DNA from: Colwellia sp. MB3u-45
GTDB taxonomy: Bacteria > Pseudomonadota > Gammaproteobacteria > Enterobacterales > Alteromonadaceae
Length of the DNA stretch: 64,000 bases
Reading direction: 5' to 3'
Assembly: GCF_014077005.1 (NCBI RefSeq)
Contig: NZ_JACGVC010000047.1
Location: 62,001 to 126,000, forward strand
Shown: piece after piece, positions 30,082-40,173 of the stretch
Numbering within the stretch: position 1 is the stretch's first letter
Layout of the letters: each line of letters opens with the position of its first letter
The notes under the pieces: model-generated
The model's input: only the letters and a program-made list of their open reading frames with translations
Told to the model about the DNA's origin: nothing
The model's database searches: none
Program-made: the position numbers and the translations under genes

Positions 30082-31038
30082 TTAATTATTTATTGTCTGA
30101 AAATCTTGCTGATGATTTTCTAGTTGTGCTTTAGTTAAACGAAACACGCCATGACCACCTCGTTCAAACGCCAACCACTGAAATGGCACATTGGGGAAAG
30201 CAGCACTTAAATGGATTTGTGAATTGCCCACTTCACAAATCAACACGCCATTATCATGCAGATGACTCGCGGCTTGCGCCAAAATTTGTCTTACGATATC
30301 TAAGCCATCAAAACCACTGCCTAAGCCCATTACTGGCTCATGTAAATACTCTTGCGGCAATGCATCGACATCCTCTTGATCAACATAAGGCGGGTTTGTC
30401 ACTATTAAATCATAACCTTGCCCTACGAGCCCAGAAAAAACGTCAGATTCAATTGGCATAACTTGTGCTGATAAACCATGACCTTCAATATTGATTTGTG
30501 CGACATTGAGTGCATCAATAGAAAGATCGGCTGCATCAACTTCTGCTTCAGGAAACGCAACAGCACAGGCAATAGCAATACAACCACTACCGGTACATAA
30601 ATCTAAAATTTGCTTTGGCGCATGATCAATTAAACCGGCAAATTTATTATCGATTAACTCACCTATGGGTGAGCGTGGCACTAGCACACGCTCATCAACA
30701 TAAAAGGGCAAGCCACAAAACATTGCTTGATTAGTTAGATATGCTGCAGGTAGCCCTTCAACCATTCGCCGCTCAAACAAGTGTAAAATCGCTATTCGCT
30801 CTTGGGATACCAAACGACATTGCATAAGATCATTGGATATTTCTTGCGGTAAAGCCAGTTGATGCATCACCAAAATAAGCGCTTCATGCCAGGCATTGTT
30901 TGTACCATGGCCAAAATACAACTCAGCCTGATTAAACTGACTCGCACCAAAACGCACATAATCATTAACGGTATGTAACTGTTCGCTTACCTCTACAAAA
31001 TTTATTATTCCCACGCTTTCCTCAGGTTTTATTATCAT
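30082..31038 (-). CDS. prmB: 50S ribosomal protein L3 N5-glutamine methyltransferase
   Basis: This SAM-dependent enzyme methylates a glutamine of ribosomal protein L3. The SAM-binding motif ILDLCTGSGCIAIACA and the glutamine-binding NPPY motif (IVTNPPYVDQEDVD) are clear. YFGHGTNNAWHEA and DERVLVPRSPIGELI are nearly identical to E. coli PrmB. The product is 318 aa. Its start lies 64 bp from the divergent smrB start, so both promoters share that short region. Confidence 0.96.
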   Translation of the reverse strand: MIIKPEESVGIINFVEVSEQLHTVNDYVRFGASQFNQAELYFGHGTNNAWHEALILVMHQLALPQEISNDLMQCRLVSQERIAILHLFERRMVEGLPAAYLTNQAMFCGLPFYVDERVLVPRSPIGELIDNKFAGLIDHAPKQILDLCTGSGCIAIACAVAFPEAEVDAADLSIDALNVAQINIEGHGLSAQVMPIESDVFSGLVGQGYDLIVTNPPYVDQEDVDALPQEYLHEPVMGLGSGFDGLDIVRQILAQAASHLHDNGVLICEVGNSQIHLSAAFPNVPFQWLAFERGGHGVFRLTKAQLENHQQDFQTINN

Positions 31039-31102
31039 AACACTTGTTTTTATTATTATACTTTCACTTGTTATTGTTCGTCGATGTTTTTAAACTTCGC
31101 AA

Positions 31103-31645
31103 ATGAAATCTAAAGACGCACTTAATGTGGAAGAAATAAATTTATTTAAAGATACCATAGGTAAGGTAAAACCTATGGTGCAGGACAGAATACACCCGGC
31201 AAAAAGAAGCAGCAAGCAGAAAACGACTTTAGCAAAACAAAAAGATAAAAAAGCCTTGGCTGAGTTTCATTTCTCTGATGAATTTGAACCCGCGCTGAAT
31301 CTTAATGGTCCTCTAAAGTACGTTCGTGATGGCGTTGATAGTTTTGAAGCTAAAAATTTACGCCGTGGTCAATACGCCCCAGACTTAATTTTAGACTTAC
31401 ACGGCCTTGATCTTTACCAGTCAAAACGTGAAATTGCCGCATTGCTTGCCGCTTGTGAAAAAGAGCATGCACAATGTGTTTGTATTGTTCATGGTTTAGG
31501 TGGCCGCATATTGAAAAATAAAGTGCCGCACTGGTTAGTACAACACCCTGATGTGATGGCCTTTCATCAAGCGCCATTGGAATGGGGTGGCAATGGCGCC
31601 ATACTGGTTTTAGTCGAATTAAAAGACAAGTTTAGTATTGATTAA
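31103..31645 (+). CDS. smrB: endonuclease SmrB (Smr domain)
   Basis: SmrB is a ribosome-collision sensor that cuts mRNA between stacked ribosomes in E. coli. A charged N-terminal region (about 1-85) is followed by the Smr domain, with LDLHGLDLYQSKREIAAL and CIVHGLGGRILKNKVPHWL, carrying the DLHG and HGxG motifs. The C-terminus APLEWGGNGAILVLVEL is typical. At 180 aa it equals the family size. It diverges from prmB, a common arrangement. Confidence 0.94.
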   Translation: MKSKDALNVEEINLFKDTIGKVKPMVQDRIHPAKRSSKQKTTLAKQKDKKALAEFHFSDEFEPALNLNGPLKYVRDGVDSFEAKNLRRGQYAPDLILDLHGLDLYQSKREIAALLAACEKEHAQCVCIVHGLGGRILKNKVPHWLVQHPDVMAFHQAPLEWGGNGAILVLVELKDKFSID

Positions 31646-31721
31646 CCAAAACACTTAACGAGCCATAATCTCAAAAACATCATGGCAACCTAGCGCCGAA
31701 CTTCATTAACTGAAAGCTTCA

Positions 31722-32201
31722 TTAACTGACGACTTGATTAGGTGACATTAAGCGAATAAGCTCGCCATGCATTTTGTCGGTATCATAGTCAATTTGCGCT
31801 ACCGAGCCCGTTTGAAATATCGGCATAGTGTTATCACTGCTCAATTCGGCGACCAAATAACTTACCAAAGGCATATGTGACACTAATAATATTTTCTGGT
31901 ACTGCTCAACAGCGCAAACGGCATCAAGATAATCATGAACATCTTTAGCACTATCTTCTGGTGTAATAATACTTAAGGTTTGCCTTTTACATACATTGCC
32001 TAATTGGCTAATCACGGCATCTGCCGTTTGTTGCGCGCGTAAATATGGGCTAACAAAAACACAATCAAATGAAAGACTGTTTTCTAATAACCATTGTCCC
32101 ATAATTTTAGCTTCTTTGACGCCGTTTTCAGTTAACGGTCTGAGTGCATCAGACGGCGCAATCATTTTAGCTTGTCCGTGACGCATAACAAAAATTTGCA
32201 T
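31722..32201 (-). CDS. sixA: phosphohistidine phosphatase SixA
   Basis: This histidine phosphatase removes phosphate from HPt domains and, in E. coli, from the nitrogen-related phosphotransferase system. The RHG motif is FVMRHGQA near residue 10 of the chosen start. A second histidine lies in LLVSHMPLVS. The frame is open to 32297, but the ATG at 32201 gives MQIFVMRHG, the standard N-terminus, and a 159-aa product matching E. coli (161 aa). Confidence 0.92.
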   Translation of the reverse strand: MQIFVMRHGQAKMIAPSDALRPLTENGVKEAKIMGQWLLENSLSFDCVFVSPYLRAQQTADAVISQLGNVCKRQTLSIITPEDSAKDVHDYLDAVCAVEQYQKILLVSHMPLVSYLVAELSSDNTMPIFQTGSVAQIDYDTDKMHGELIRLMSPNQVVS

Positions 32202-32447
32202 AAACACCTTAATTTCAACACAATTTTCAATATTGTTGATTGTAGGTCTAAACAAGATGAATCTTATATATTCAAGTGGTTTAGCCCTAGTTCTCAATAA
32301 TTTTGGCTATAGTAAACGAATTGTTTAGCTTTTTATAACATCTAATAAGAATAAAATGGACTCACCTTATTCCTTAAGGTAATTTAGAAAGATTATCAAT
32401 AGAGCATAGCCACGCCGAGCAACAGCATAAATTGTGCGGGAGTAACC

Positions 32448-35243
32448 GTGAAACAAAGCCCGAATGACGCTAAACACTATCAAACCATCACCTTAGGCAA
32501 TGGCTTAAGAGCTTTATTAATCCATAACCCTGAATCAAATAAATCTGCCGCTGCTTTAGCCGTTAACGTGGGTCATTTTGATGATCCTAATCATCGACAG
32601 GGACTTGCTCATTTTCTTGAGCACATGCTATTTCTTGGCACCAAAAACTTTCCTGATGGCAGTGAATATCAGAAATTTATTAATCAACATGGTGGTAGTA
32701 ATAACGCTTGGACAGCAACAGAACATACCTGTTTTTTCTTTGATATAGGTTATCAACATTTTAGCGCGGCAATAGCACGTTTTGGCGAGTTTTTTACTAT
32801 GCCGTTATTATCTGAAGAATTTGTTAACAAAGAACGCAAGAACATTGACGCCGAATTCAAACTCAAGCTTAAAGACGATATTCGACGGCTTTACGACGTT
32901 CACAAAGAAACCATTAATCAAGCTCACCCTTTCGCAAAGTTTTCTGTCGGTAGCAGTGAGACCTTAGCCGATAAAGTCGGTTACAATTTACGCGATGAGT
33001 TGTGTGAGTTTTTTCAAAAGCATTATCAAGCACATTTTATGACCTTAGTGTTAGAAGGGCCACAAACGCTCACCGAATTAGAAAATTTAGCCCATGAACA
33101 TTTCTCTAAAATCAACACTAATGGCATGGCTAAAACAAAAATTAGTGAGCCGCTTTACTTGGCCCAGCATCAACAAAAATTGATCACAGTGCAGCCAGTT
33201 AAAAACGATCAACAACTGATCATTAGCTTTGCCATGCCAAGTATTGATCAATTTTATCGTCAAAAGCCTGAAGCTATTCTGGCCTACTTAATTGGTCATG
33301 AAGGTCCGGGTAGCATTTTATCATTATTAAAAAGTAAACAATGGGCGCTGGCTTTAACGGCTGGCTCAGGCATAAATGGCTCTAATTTTAAAGATTTCAA
33401 TATTAGTATCTCACTTTCTGAATTAGGTACACAGCACATCACTACCATTGTCAGTATCGTATTTTCATATCTAAATTTACTTAAGCAAGCACCAATTAAT
33501 CAACAGTATTATCAAGAAAAAAAAGCCTTAGCTGAGTTATCATTTTCTTACCAAGAAAAACTATCACCTCTGAACTCTGTCAGCCAACTTGTGATCAATA
33601 TGCAACATTATCCAGAGCAAGATTATATTTTCGGTGATTACGTTATGGAAGGTCAAAATCAATCAACACTAAATACCTTACTTGGCTTAATGGTTGCGAC
33701 TAACATCCGCATTATTTCTATCGATAAAAATGTTCCTCAACAGCCCCATATCAACACCAGTAAATGGTATCAAGTTCCCTACTCGGTCAAGGATATTAAA
33801 CCCGAGAAAATTGAACAATGGCAAAATGCCCCCAAGATAAACGCGCTTTTTTTACCCAGTAAAAACCCTTATATAGTGTCCCGGCCTAAGCTGATCAAAA
33901 ATGATAATACAGAAAATGGCCCGCTGACACCGCCCAAAAAGATTTGTCAGCAAAATGGTTTAAATGTTTGGTTTAAACATGACACTAGTTTTAATACCCC
34001 TAAAGGCTATATCTATCTCTCTATAGACTCTCCAGCCGTAATAGAAAGTGCTAGCACGATAGCAATGACACGTTTATTTATTGACCTTTACAGCGACGCT
34101 GTTATTGAGGAGCACTACAACGCCGAATTAGCGGGCATTCACTATCACCTATATTCTCATCAGAGTGGCCTAACGCTAAAATTATCAGGTATTAGTACAA
34201 AACAAGAAAAACTATTGCCGCTATTGTTAGCTAGTTTAATGCAGGGAAAATTTTGTCCGAATAAATTCGCATTATTTAAGCAAGAACTGCTCAGTCACTG
34301 GCAAAATGCAGAAAACAGCAAATCAATTTCACAACTATTTGCCAACCTTAGCGCCACAATGCAACCCAAAAGCCCCAGTAACCAAAGTTTAATTAATGCC
34401 CTAGAGAAGATATCGTTTCAAACGTTTACAAATTTTGTAGCCCATATTTTTGAAAACACCGCGGTCAATTTACTCATTCATGGCAATTGGTCCCGACAAT
34501 CTGCTGACCATATTATGACCAAGGTTAAACAAGTTTTTGATGGCAAGTTATCTCAAGATAACCAAGTTGAAATTCCATGTCTAGATCTTCAGGGCCTAGG
34601 CCCATTAACACTAACAATGGAGTTACCAGAGCATGATCACGCCGCTTTACTCTATTACCCCATGCCAAATAAAGATTTGCGCACAATCGCGTTAACCATG
34701 TTAACTAATCAATTATTGTCGCCTATTTTCTTCCAAGAAATGCGCACAGAAAAACAATATGGCTATTTGGTTGGTGTCGGTTTTATACCGATTAATTGCT
34801 ACCCAGGCATTGCTTTTTATATTCAATCGCCGCACACCGATTCAGTAACCTTAACAGAGGCCATGAATGACTTTATCGCTCGAACAAATAATTACATTAT
34901 AAACTTGCCTGCTGAGCACTGGCAGCATTTACAATTTGGCCTAGCAAGTCAGTTACAAGAAAATGATACGAACTTGAGAATTAAAAGTCAGCGTTACTGG
35001 GCCGCTATTTGTAATAAAGAAGCCTCTTTTGACCAAAAGCAAAAACTCATTGCAATGATTAAAACTATCTCAATAGATAATGTAGCTGAATTTATCCAAC
35101 AATATTTTAATGGCGCAGAGCTAAAAGATCGCTTGTCGTTATTAAGTTATGAAAACAAAACACAGTTAGATAAAATGACCAAGAATGTAACCATTAATGA
35201 CAATATCGAATTTTTATTAAAAAAATGTCAAAGAAAATATTAA
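32448..35243 (+). CDS. M16 family (insulinase-type) metallopeptidase
   Basis: This zinc peptidase resembles protease III/insulysin. The inverted zinc motif H55-F-L-E58-H59 in GLAHFLEHMLFLGT is intact, and a downstream glutamate lies in NIDAEFKLKLKDDIRRL about 76 residues later. Two M16 halves can be traced; the C-terminal half includes QEMRTEKQYGYLVGVG. At 931 aa it is near E. coli PtrA (962 aa) but lacks a visible signal peptide, so it is probably cytoplasmic. The start is GTG. Substrate unknown. Confidence 0.92.
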   Translation: MKQSPNDAKHYQTITLGNGLRALLIHNPESNKSAAALAVNVGHFDDPNHRQGLAHFLEHMLFLGTKNFPDGSEYQKFINQHGGSNNAWTATEHTCFFFDIGYQHFSAAIARFGEFFTMPLLSEEFVNKERKNIDAEFKLKLKDDIRRLYDVHKETINQAHPFAKFSVGSSETLADKVGYNLRDELCEFFQKHYQAHFMTLVLEGPQTLTELENLAHEHFSKINTNGMAKTKISEPLYLAQHQQKLITVQPVKNDQQLIISFAMPSIDQFYRQKPEAILAYLIGHEGPGSILSLLKSKQWALALTAGSGINGSNFKDFNISISLSELGTQHITTIVSIVFSYLNLLKQAPINQQYYQEKKALAELSFSYQEKLSPLNSVSQLVINMQHYPEQDYIFGDYVMEGQNQSTLNTLLGLMVATNIRIISIDKNVPQQPHINTSKWYQVPYSVKDIKPEKIEQWQNAPKINALFLPSKNPYIVSRPKLIKNDNTENGPLTPPKKICQQNGLNVWFKHDTSFNTPKGYIYLSIDSPAVIESASTIAMTRLFIDLYSDAVIEEHYNAELAGIHYHLYSHQSGLTLKLSGISTKQEKLLPLLLASLMQGKFCPNKFALFKQELLSHWQNAENSKSISQLFANLSATMQPKSPSNQSLINALEKISFQTFTNFVAHIFENTAVNLLIHGNWSRQSADHIMTKVKQVFDGKLSQDNQVEIPCLDLQGLGPLTLTMELPEHDHAALLYYPMPNKDLRTIALTMLTNQLLSPIFFQEMRTEKQYGYLVGVGFIPINCYPGIAFYIQSPHTDSVTLTEAMNDFIARTNNYIINLPAEHWQHLQFGLASQLQENDTNLRIKSQRYWAAICNKEASFDQKQKLIAMIKTISIDNVAEFIQQYFNGAELKDRLSLLSYENKTQLDKMTKNVTINDNIEFLLKKCQRKY

Positions 35244-35439
35244 GTTAGCCGATACAAACAAGTGAATATATTAATAACCGGAATATCACCACACAATGCC
35301 GACACAATAACAGCAAAGATTGACTTAGTTCCTCACATCCATTGTAATAGGGCGTAGCATCCAGAAATAATCAAAATATATGGCATACCTAATAAGCTAA
35401 ATCATTAAGGTATAGGTTTAACTAAAAAGGGTTGTATTA

Positions 35440-38400
35440 GTGCTTTTGCTTTTTTTCAAAAAAAAATTAATTTCTCAATTTCGTGCCATGTTTGCTGTCT
35501 TGGCTCTAGTGACTCTCCTGTACCCTTATGGCAAAATTTTAGCGTCAGAAAATAATATTAATACCCCCCCACTGAAATTTGAACGCATCTCAATTGCCGA
35601 AGGTTTATCACAGAGCTATGTTTACGATATTATACAAGACAACAATGGCTTTATATGGATAGCTACACAAGACGGTTTAAATCGTTATGATGGCAAAAAC
35701 TTCGTTTATTATCGTCACGACAGTACCGATAAAAGCTCTATTGCTGGCAACTTCATTCGCAAACTTTTTATAGATAAGCAAAATATAATGTGGGTTGGAA
35801 CAAACGAAGGATTAAGCCGTTACAACGAAGCATTAGACAGTTTTGACAACTTCTTTCATAAAACCAACGACAGTAACTCGCTCAAAGACAACGAAATTTG
35901 GGACATTTATCAAGACCAACAAAATGATATTTTAGTATCCACCAAAGAGGGTCTACATAAATACGACCAAAACAATAAAAACTTCTCTCGAATAAGAATT
36001 CGAGGTTTTGATTCGGCTTTAAGAGAAATTAAAACCATCTTTCAAGACAACAAAGGTAATTATTGGCTTGGCACTTATGATAAAGGGATATATTTAGCCA
36101 ATAGTGCACTCTCATTCGCTATTTCTTTAAGCGAGGACAATAAATGGGATTTAAAGCTCAAAGCAAATGCTCTTTATGATCTAAAGCTTATTGATAACCA
36201 ATATTGGTTAGCGACCGATAATGGACTTTATATCGTTTCAAAAGATTACAAAGTCATTAAACAATACAATGCGAACAATTTAGACAGTTCAAATAAAATT
36301 CTTTCAAACAAAGTTCGTTCTATAGCACAACTTGATAATTCAACTATCTGGCTGGGGACACCAAACGGTTTGAATAGTATCAACTTGCTTACTGGTGAAA
36401 TTACGGCCTATCAAAGTACACCACATGAAAACTCTTTATCGTTCGACCTTATTTTGAAAGTATTTAAAGACAGCTCTGACAAAATGTGGATTGGTACCAA
36501 TGGTGGTGGTATTAATACCTTCAGCTCTTTACAATTAAAAATCCACCACGGTTTATTTGATTATAATAATTCAGGTCAAGCAGTATATGCCTTTGCCGAA
36601 ACATCTGATGGGACCGTTTGGTTTACGACCGACGATGGCCAACTCAATAAAATTGATAAACTTGGTAAAATTCATCAAGCTAAGATGAAAAATGACCAAC
36701 CCATTTTTCATCTACTTGTTGATGAAAAAGATAATTTTTGGTTAAAAACAGAGCAAAGTACACCTTCTGAACCTGGACACTTATATTATTATCAAACAAT
36801 AACAGAAAAACTGACTGAACATAAAGCATGGCAAAAAAAGTCAACATATAATGATTTTAGTGATTTAATACTTGCAAATGAGCAATTGTGGTTTATTGAT
36901 AAAACAAAAAATCTATCATCTTTTAACTTAAAAAACAATAACCTACGAGAAATACAAGGCGAAAATAAAAAACATTTCACTGCAATAAAATATGATAATA
37001 ATGACAAGTTGTGGCTAGTTACTGAAGATAAGCAAGTATTATATTACAGTATTTCAACAGAAAGTTTTTCTAACACAATTACAAGTATTCCTTCAAATTT
37101 ACAATTGGGTAGCATAACAAGTATTGGCTTATCAGAGGATTGGATTTGGCTTGGGACCAGAGGACAGGGTATTGCAATTATTAATAAAAAGTCTGAGTCG
37201 ATATCAATCATAAACGAAAGTAAGCAGTTAAGTAATAACTTCATAGCCGACATTATTATAGATAATCAACAGATTGCTTGGGTATCAACCAATCGGGGAG
37301 TAAATACGGTTGACCCAAAAAACAATATAGTAAAGTCATTCAATCAAGACCTGCTTTTAGATAATAATGAATTCATGAGTGATAGCGCTATTTTGACAAG
37401 TAACGACATAATCTATTTTGGTGGGATCTATGGTTTTCATTCATTTATCCCCAGAGAGTTACTTGCCATAGAGCAAAAATTATCAGCACCTTACCTTACT
37501 GACATTTTAGTTGCCAATAAAGAAATCAGTATTTCAAATGTAGAGATTAATCGAGCAGGGGCACCTTTTACTCTGACTAGATCACCTAATATTTTGAAGG
37601 AACTAAACTTAACACATAGCCAATCTCCATTTAGTATTGAGTTCATAACACCTAATGTTAAATTATTAGGCCATTTAAAGTATCGATATCGTCTTACAGG
37701 GCTAGAAAAGCATTGGATTGATGCGGGTAAAAATAACCTACGTGCCACCTACACCAATTTAAGCCCCGGTGACTATACCTTTGAAGTACAAGCATACGAT
37801 TTACAAAACAAGCAAGAAAGTGCAATAAAAACGCTCAATATTACCATAATGCCGCCATGGTGGCTGTCAACTAGCGCCATATTTTTCTATAGCCTTATTG
37901 CGCTATTAATCTTCGCCTACATATTGCAACAGATACGCCATAAGCGTCTTTATCACCTACAAATAAAGATAAGTGAAGAACGTCTGAAGCTATCTCTTTG
38001 GGGCAGCGGTGATGAAATGTGGGATTGGAACATTAAAAGTGGAAAAATATTTCGCTCAAATATATGGGGAGTTTTAGAATTCCCGCAAGATGGTAAGCGC
38101 AATGTTGGAGCAGATCAAACCAATATTCACCAACACGATATCCCACGAGTACGGGAAGCTTTAAACCAGCATATGGAAGACAATAGCGAACACTTTGAGG
38201 CGACCTATCGTGTTAAAGATAAAGACGAAAAATGGATCTGGGTGCTCGACCGTGGAAAAATTGTTGAACGAGACGAAAAAAACAAACCTAGCCGAATGAC
38301 AGGGACCTTAAAAGATATTAGTCAAATTAAACGCGCCGATGAGCGTTTAAAACTTTTTGCAAAATGTATCGAGAATATTTCAGACGCGATTGTTATTTAT

Positions 38401-40026
38401 GACCGTCAATTTACTGTCGTAGATATCAATCAAGCATTTCAAAATATAACCGGTAAAAATAAGTTACAAATGCAAGGGACTTTACTTAATTTTGATCAAT
38501 ATCCTGATAGCTTTAATCAAAAGGTTAAACAACATTTAATGACCAAAGGTAATTGGCACGGTGAAATAAAAAGTAAACGTGACAATGGCGAGATTTATTC
38601 AACTGACTTTAATATCGATATAATTCGTGACGACAGTGGCAATATATCGCACTTTGTCGGCGTTTTTTCTGATATAACCAAGCGCAAGCAAACAGAAGCA
38701 GAATTAAGAAAACTTGCCAATACCGACACCCTAACTGGGTTACCGAATCGTGCTTATTTTCAAGTCAATCAACAAAAATTAGTGAGCAGTAAAGTCCCAC
38801 ATGCCTTACTGGTGTTTGATTTAGATAACTTTAAAAAAGTAAATGACTCATTAGGTCATGAAGTTGGCGATGTTTTGCTATGCAAAGTGGCCGAACGCAT
38901 TAAAGTTCTAGGCCGAAATCAAGATACGGTTTATCGTTTAGGTGGCGATGAATTTAGTTTAATTGTTGAGAACACCAATGATCTTCATACCATCACCCAC
39001 ATCGCTAAAGAAGTTTTAAAAGCTATTGCACTACCGCTTAGGCTTAAAAGCCAAGAAATTGTGCTTTATAGTAGTATTGGCATCGTAATTTATCCTGAAG
39101 ATGGCGCGAGTCCACAAGAGCTCCTTAAAAATGCCGATACGGCCATGTACCATGCGAAAAATACGGGTGGTAATAAATACCAATTTTTCAGCGACTCAAT
39201 GAATAAAACCGCCGTTAAACGCCTGCAAATAGAAAGCTTAATTCGGCACGGATTAAAAGAAGATTTATTTTCGGTTTTTTATCAACCAAAAATCGAGATT
39301 GCAACAGGAAAAATAGCAGGTATGGAGGCCTTAGTTCGCTTTGAAACACCGAATAAAGGCATAATAAGCCCAGTCGTCTTTATCCCTGTGTCAGAAGAAA
39401 CAGGGCAAATTATAGATATTGGTGAGATAGTTTTGCGCAAAGCATGCTTTGCCACTAAAAAGTGGGTCGATACCGGACTTTTTGACGGACGTGTGGCGGT
39501 TAACCTTTCGGCGGTGCAGTTTACCCAACCAAATTTGGTGGCAATGATTGCTGATACGTTAAAAGAAAGTGGCTTACTGGCAAAATATCTTGAGCTAGAA
39601 ATCACTGAAGGCACGGTAATGGACTCACCACAAAAAGCGATTGATACTATGTTACAAATTCGTGCGATGGGCATCCATTTATCACTGGACGATTTTGGTA
39701 CGGGTTATTCTTCACTGGCCTATTTGAAAAAATTCCCCTTAAATACGCTAAAAATAGACAAAGCTTTTGTTGATGATATAGAAACCTCAGAGCAAGGACG
39801 GAATATGGTGGCAACAATAGTGACTATCGCGCATAACCTAGGTATGCAAGTGGTCGCAGAAGGCGTTGAAACCAATCAGCAATTGAGCTTTTTGTCTGGC
39901 TTACGTTGCGAGCAATTACAAGGCTACCTTTATAGTAAACCGCTACCTAAAGGTGACTTCCAAAAGTATTTGCTTTCTTTTCAAATTGCCAATAAATCTA
40001 CTTCATTTGGAAAAAATGCCATTTAA
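35440..40026 (+). CDS. two-component-propeller sensor with PAS, GGDEF and EAL domains
   Basis: This is a 1528-aa membrane sensor for cyclic di-GMP turnover. An N-terminal hydrophobic segment (about 17-35) acts as signal or anchor. Residues about 45-690 are propeller repeats of the type IWIATQDGLNRYDGKNF, MWVGTNEGLSRYN and MWIGTNGGGINTF. A Y_Y_Y domain (about 725-800) includes YRLTGLEKHWIDAG. A membrane helix lies near 806-830. Two PAS domains follow (about 844-965 and 969-1085), then GGDEF with intact GGDEF near 1167, then EAL with EALVRFE near 1294, DDFGTGYSSLAYL and AEGVET. Both catalytic domains look intact. The start is GTG. The domain layout suggests a periplasmic ligand controlling cyclic di-GMP; the ligand is unknown. 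Confidence 0.93.
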   Translation: MLLLFFKKKLISQFRAMFAVLALVTLLYPYGKILASENNINTPPLKFERISIAEGLSQSYVYDIIQDNNGFIWIATQDGLNRYDGKNFVYYRHDSTDKSSIAGNFIRKLFIDKQNIMWVGTNEGLSRYNEALDSFDNFFHKTNDSNSLKDNEIWDIYQDQQNDILVSTKEGLHKYDQNNKNFSRIRIRGFDSALREIKTIFQDNKGNYWLGTYDKGIYLANSALSFAISLSEDNKWDLKLKANALYDLKLIDNQYWLATDNGLYIVSKDYKVIKQYNANNLDSSNKILSNKVRSIAQLDNSTIWLGTPNGLNSINLLTGEITAYQSTPHENSLSFDLILKVFKDSSDKMWIGTNGGGINTFSSLQLKIHHGLFDYNNSGQAVYAFAETSDGTVWFTTDDGQLNKIDKLGKIHQAKMKNDQPIFHLLVDEKDNFWLKTEQSTPSEPGHLYYYQTITEKLTEHKAWQKKSTYNDFSDLILANEQLWFIDKTKNLSSFNLKNNNLREIQGENKKHFTAIKYDNNDKLWLVTEDKQVLYYSISTESFSNTITSIPSNLQLGSITSIGLSEDWIWLGTRGQGIAIINKKSESISIINESKQLSNNFIADIIIDNQQIAWVSTNRGVNTVDPKNNIVKSFNQDLLLDNNEFMSDSAILTSNDIIYFGGIYGFHSFIPRELLAIEQKLSAPYLTDILVANKEISISNVEINRAGAPFTLTRSPNILKELNLTHSQSPFSIEFITPNVKLLGHLKYRYRLTGLEKHWIDAGKNNLRATYTNLSPGDYTFEVQAYDLQNKQESAIKTLNITIMPPWWLSTSAIFFYSLIALLIFAYILQQIRHKRLYHLQIKISEERLKLSLWGSGDEMWDWNIKSGKIFRSNIWGVLEFPQDGKRNVGADQTNIHQHDIPRVREALNQHMEDNSEHFEATYRVKDKDEKWIWVLDRGKIVERDEKNKPSRMTGTLKDISQIKRADERLKLFAKCIENISDAIVIYDRQFTVVDINQAFQNITGKNKLQMQGTLLNFDQYPDSFNQKVKQHLMTKGNWHGEIKSKRDNGEIYSTDFNIDIIRDDSGNISHFVGVFSDITKRKQTEAELRKLANTDTLTGLPNRAYFQVNQQKLVSSKVPHALLVFDLDNFKKVNDSLGHEVGDVLLCKVAERIKVLGRNQDTVYRLGGDEFSLIVENTNDLHTITHIAKEVLKAIALPLRLKSQEIVLYSSIGIVIYPEDGASPQELLKNADTAMYHAKNTGGNKYQFFSDSMNKTAVKRLQIESLIRHGLKEDLFSVFYQPKIEIATGKIAGMEALVRFETPNKGIISPVVFIPVSEETGQIIDIGEIVLRKACFATKKWVDTGLFDGRVAVNLSAVQFTQPNLVAMIADTLKESGLLAKYLELEITEGTVMDSPQKAIDTMLQIRAMGIHLSLDDFGTGYSSLAYLKKFPLNTLKIDKAFVDDIETSEQGRNMVATIVTIAHNLGMQVVAEGVETNQQLSFLSGLRCEQLQGYLYSKPLPKGDFQKYLLSFQIANKSTSFGKNAI

Positions 40027-40105
40027 ATAAAGTCGTCAACTTTATGACGCTGTAATTTTTATGTAAAAAACGTGTTAAGAGCCTTGTAAATTAAGACTTT
40101 TATTA

Positions 40106-40122
40106 TTGGCACGATTTTCGCT
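40106..40122 (+). promoter_or_regulatory. sigma-54 promoter upstream of the repeat-peptide gene
   Basis: TTGGCACGATTTTCGCT matches the RpoN consensus TTGGCACG-N4-TTGCW at every position except one T to C. The invariant GG (40108-40109) and GC (40120-40121) are correctly spaced. Transcription would start near 40133, 41 nt before the first ATG. Activation would need an AAA-type enhancer-binding protein; none is encoded nearby. Confidence 0.78.
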
Positions 40123-40134
40123 TTATTCTTGTTG

Positions 40135-40154
40135 AATTTAATTTAATTTAATTT
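40135..40154 (+). repeat. (AATTT)x4 pentanucleotide repeat at the predicted transcript start
   Basis: Four exact AATTT units lie directly downstream of the predicted sigma-54 start site and before the ribosome-binding site AAGGA (40164-40168). Slippage here would change the leader length. Confidence 0.8.
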
Positions 40155-40173
40155 AATAACAATAAGGAATACC

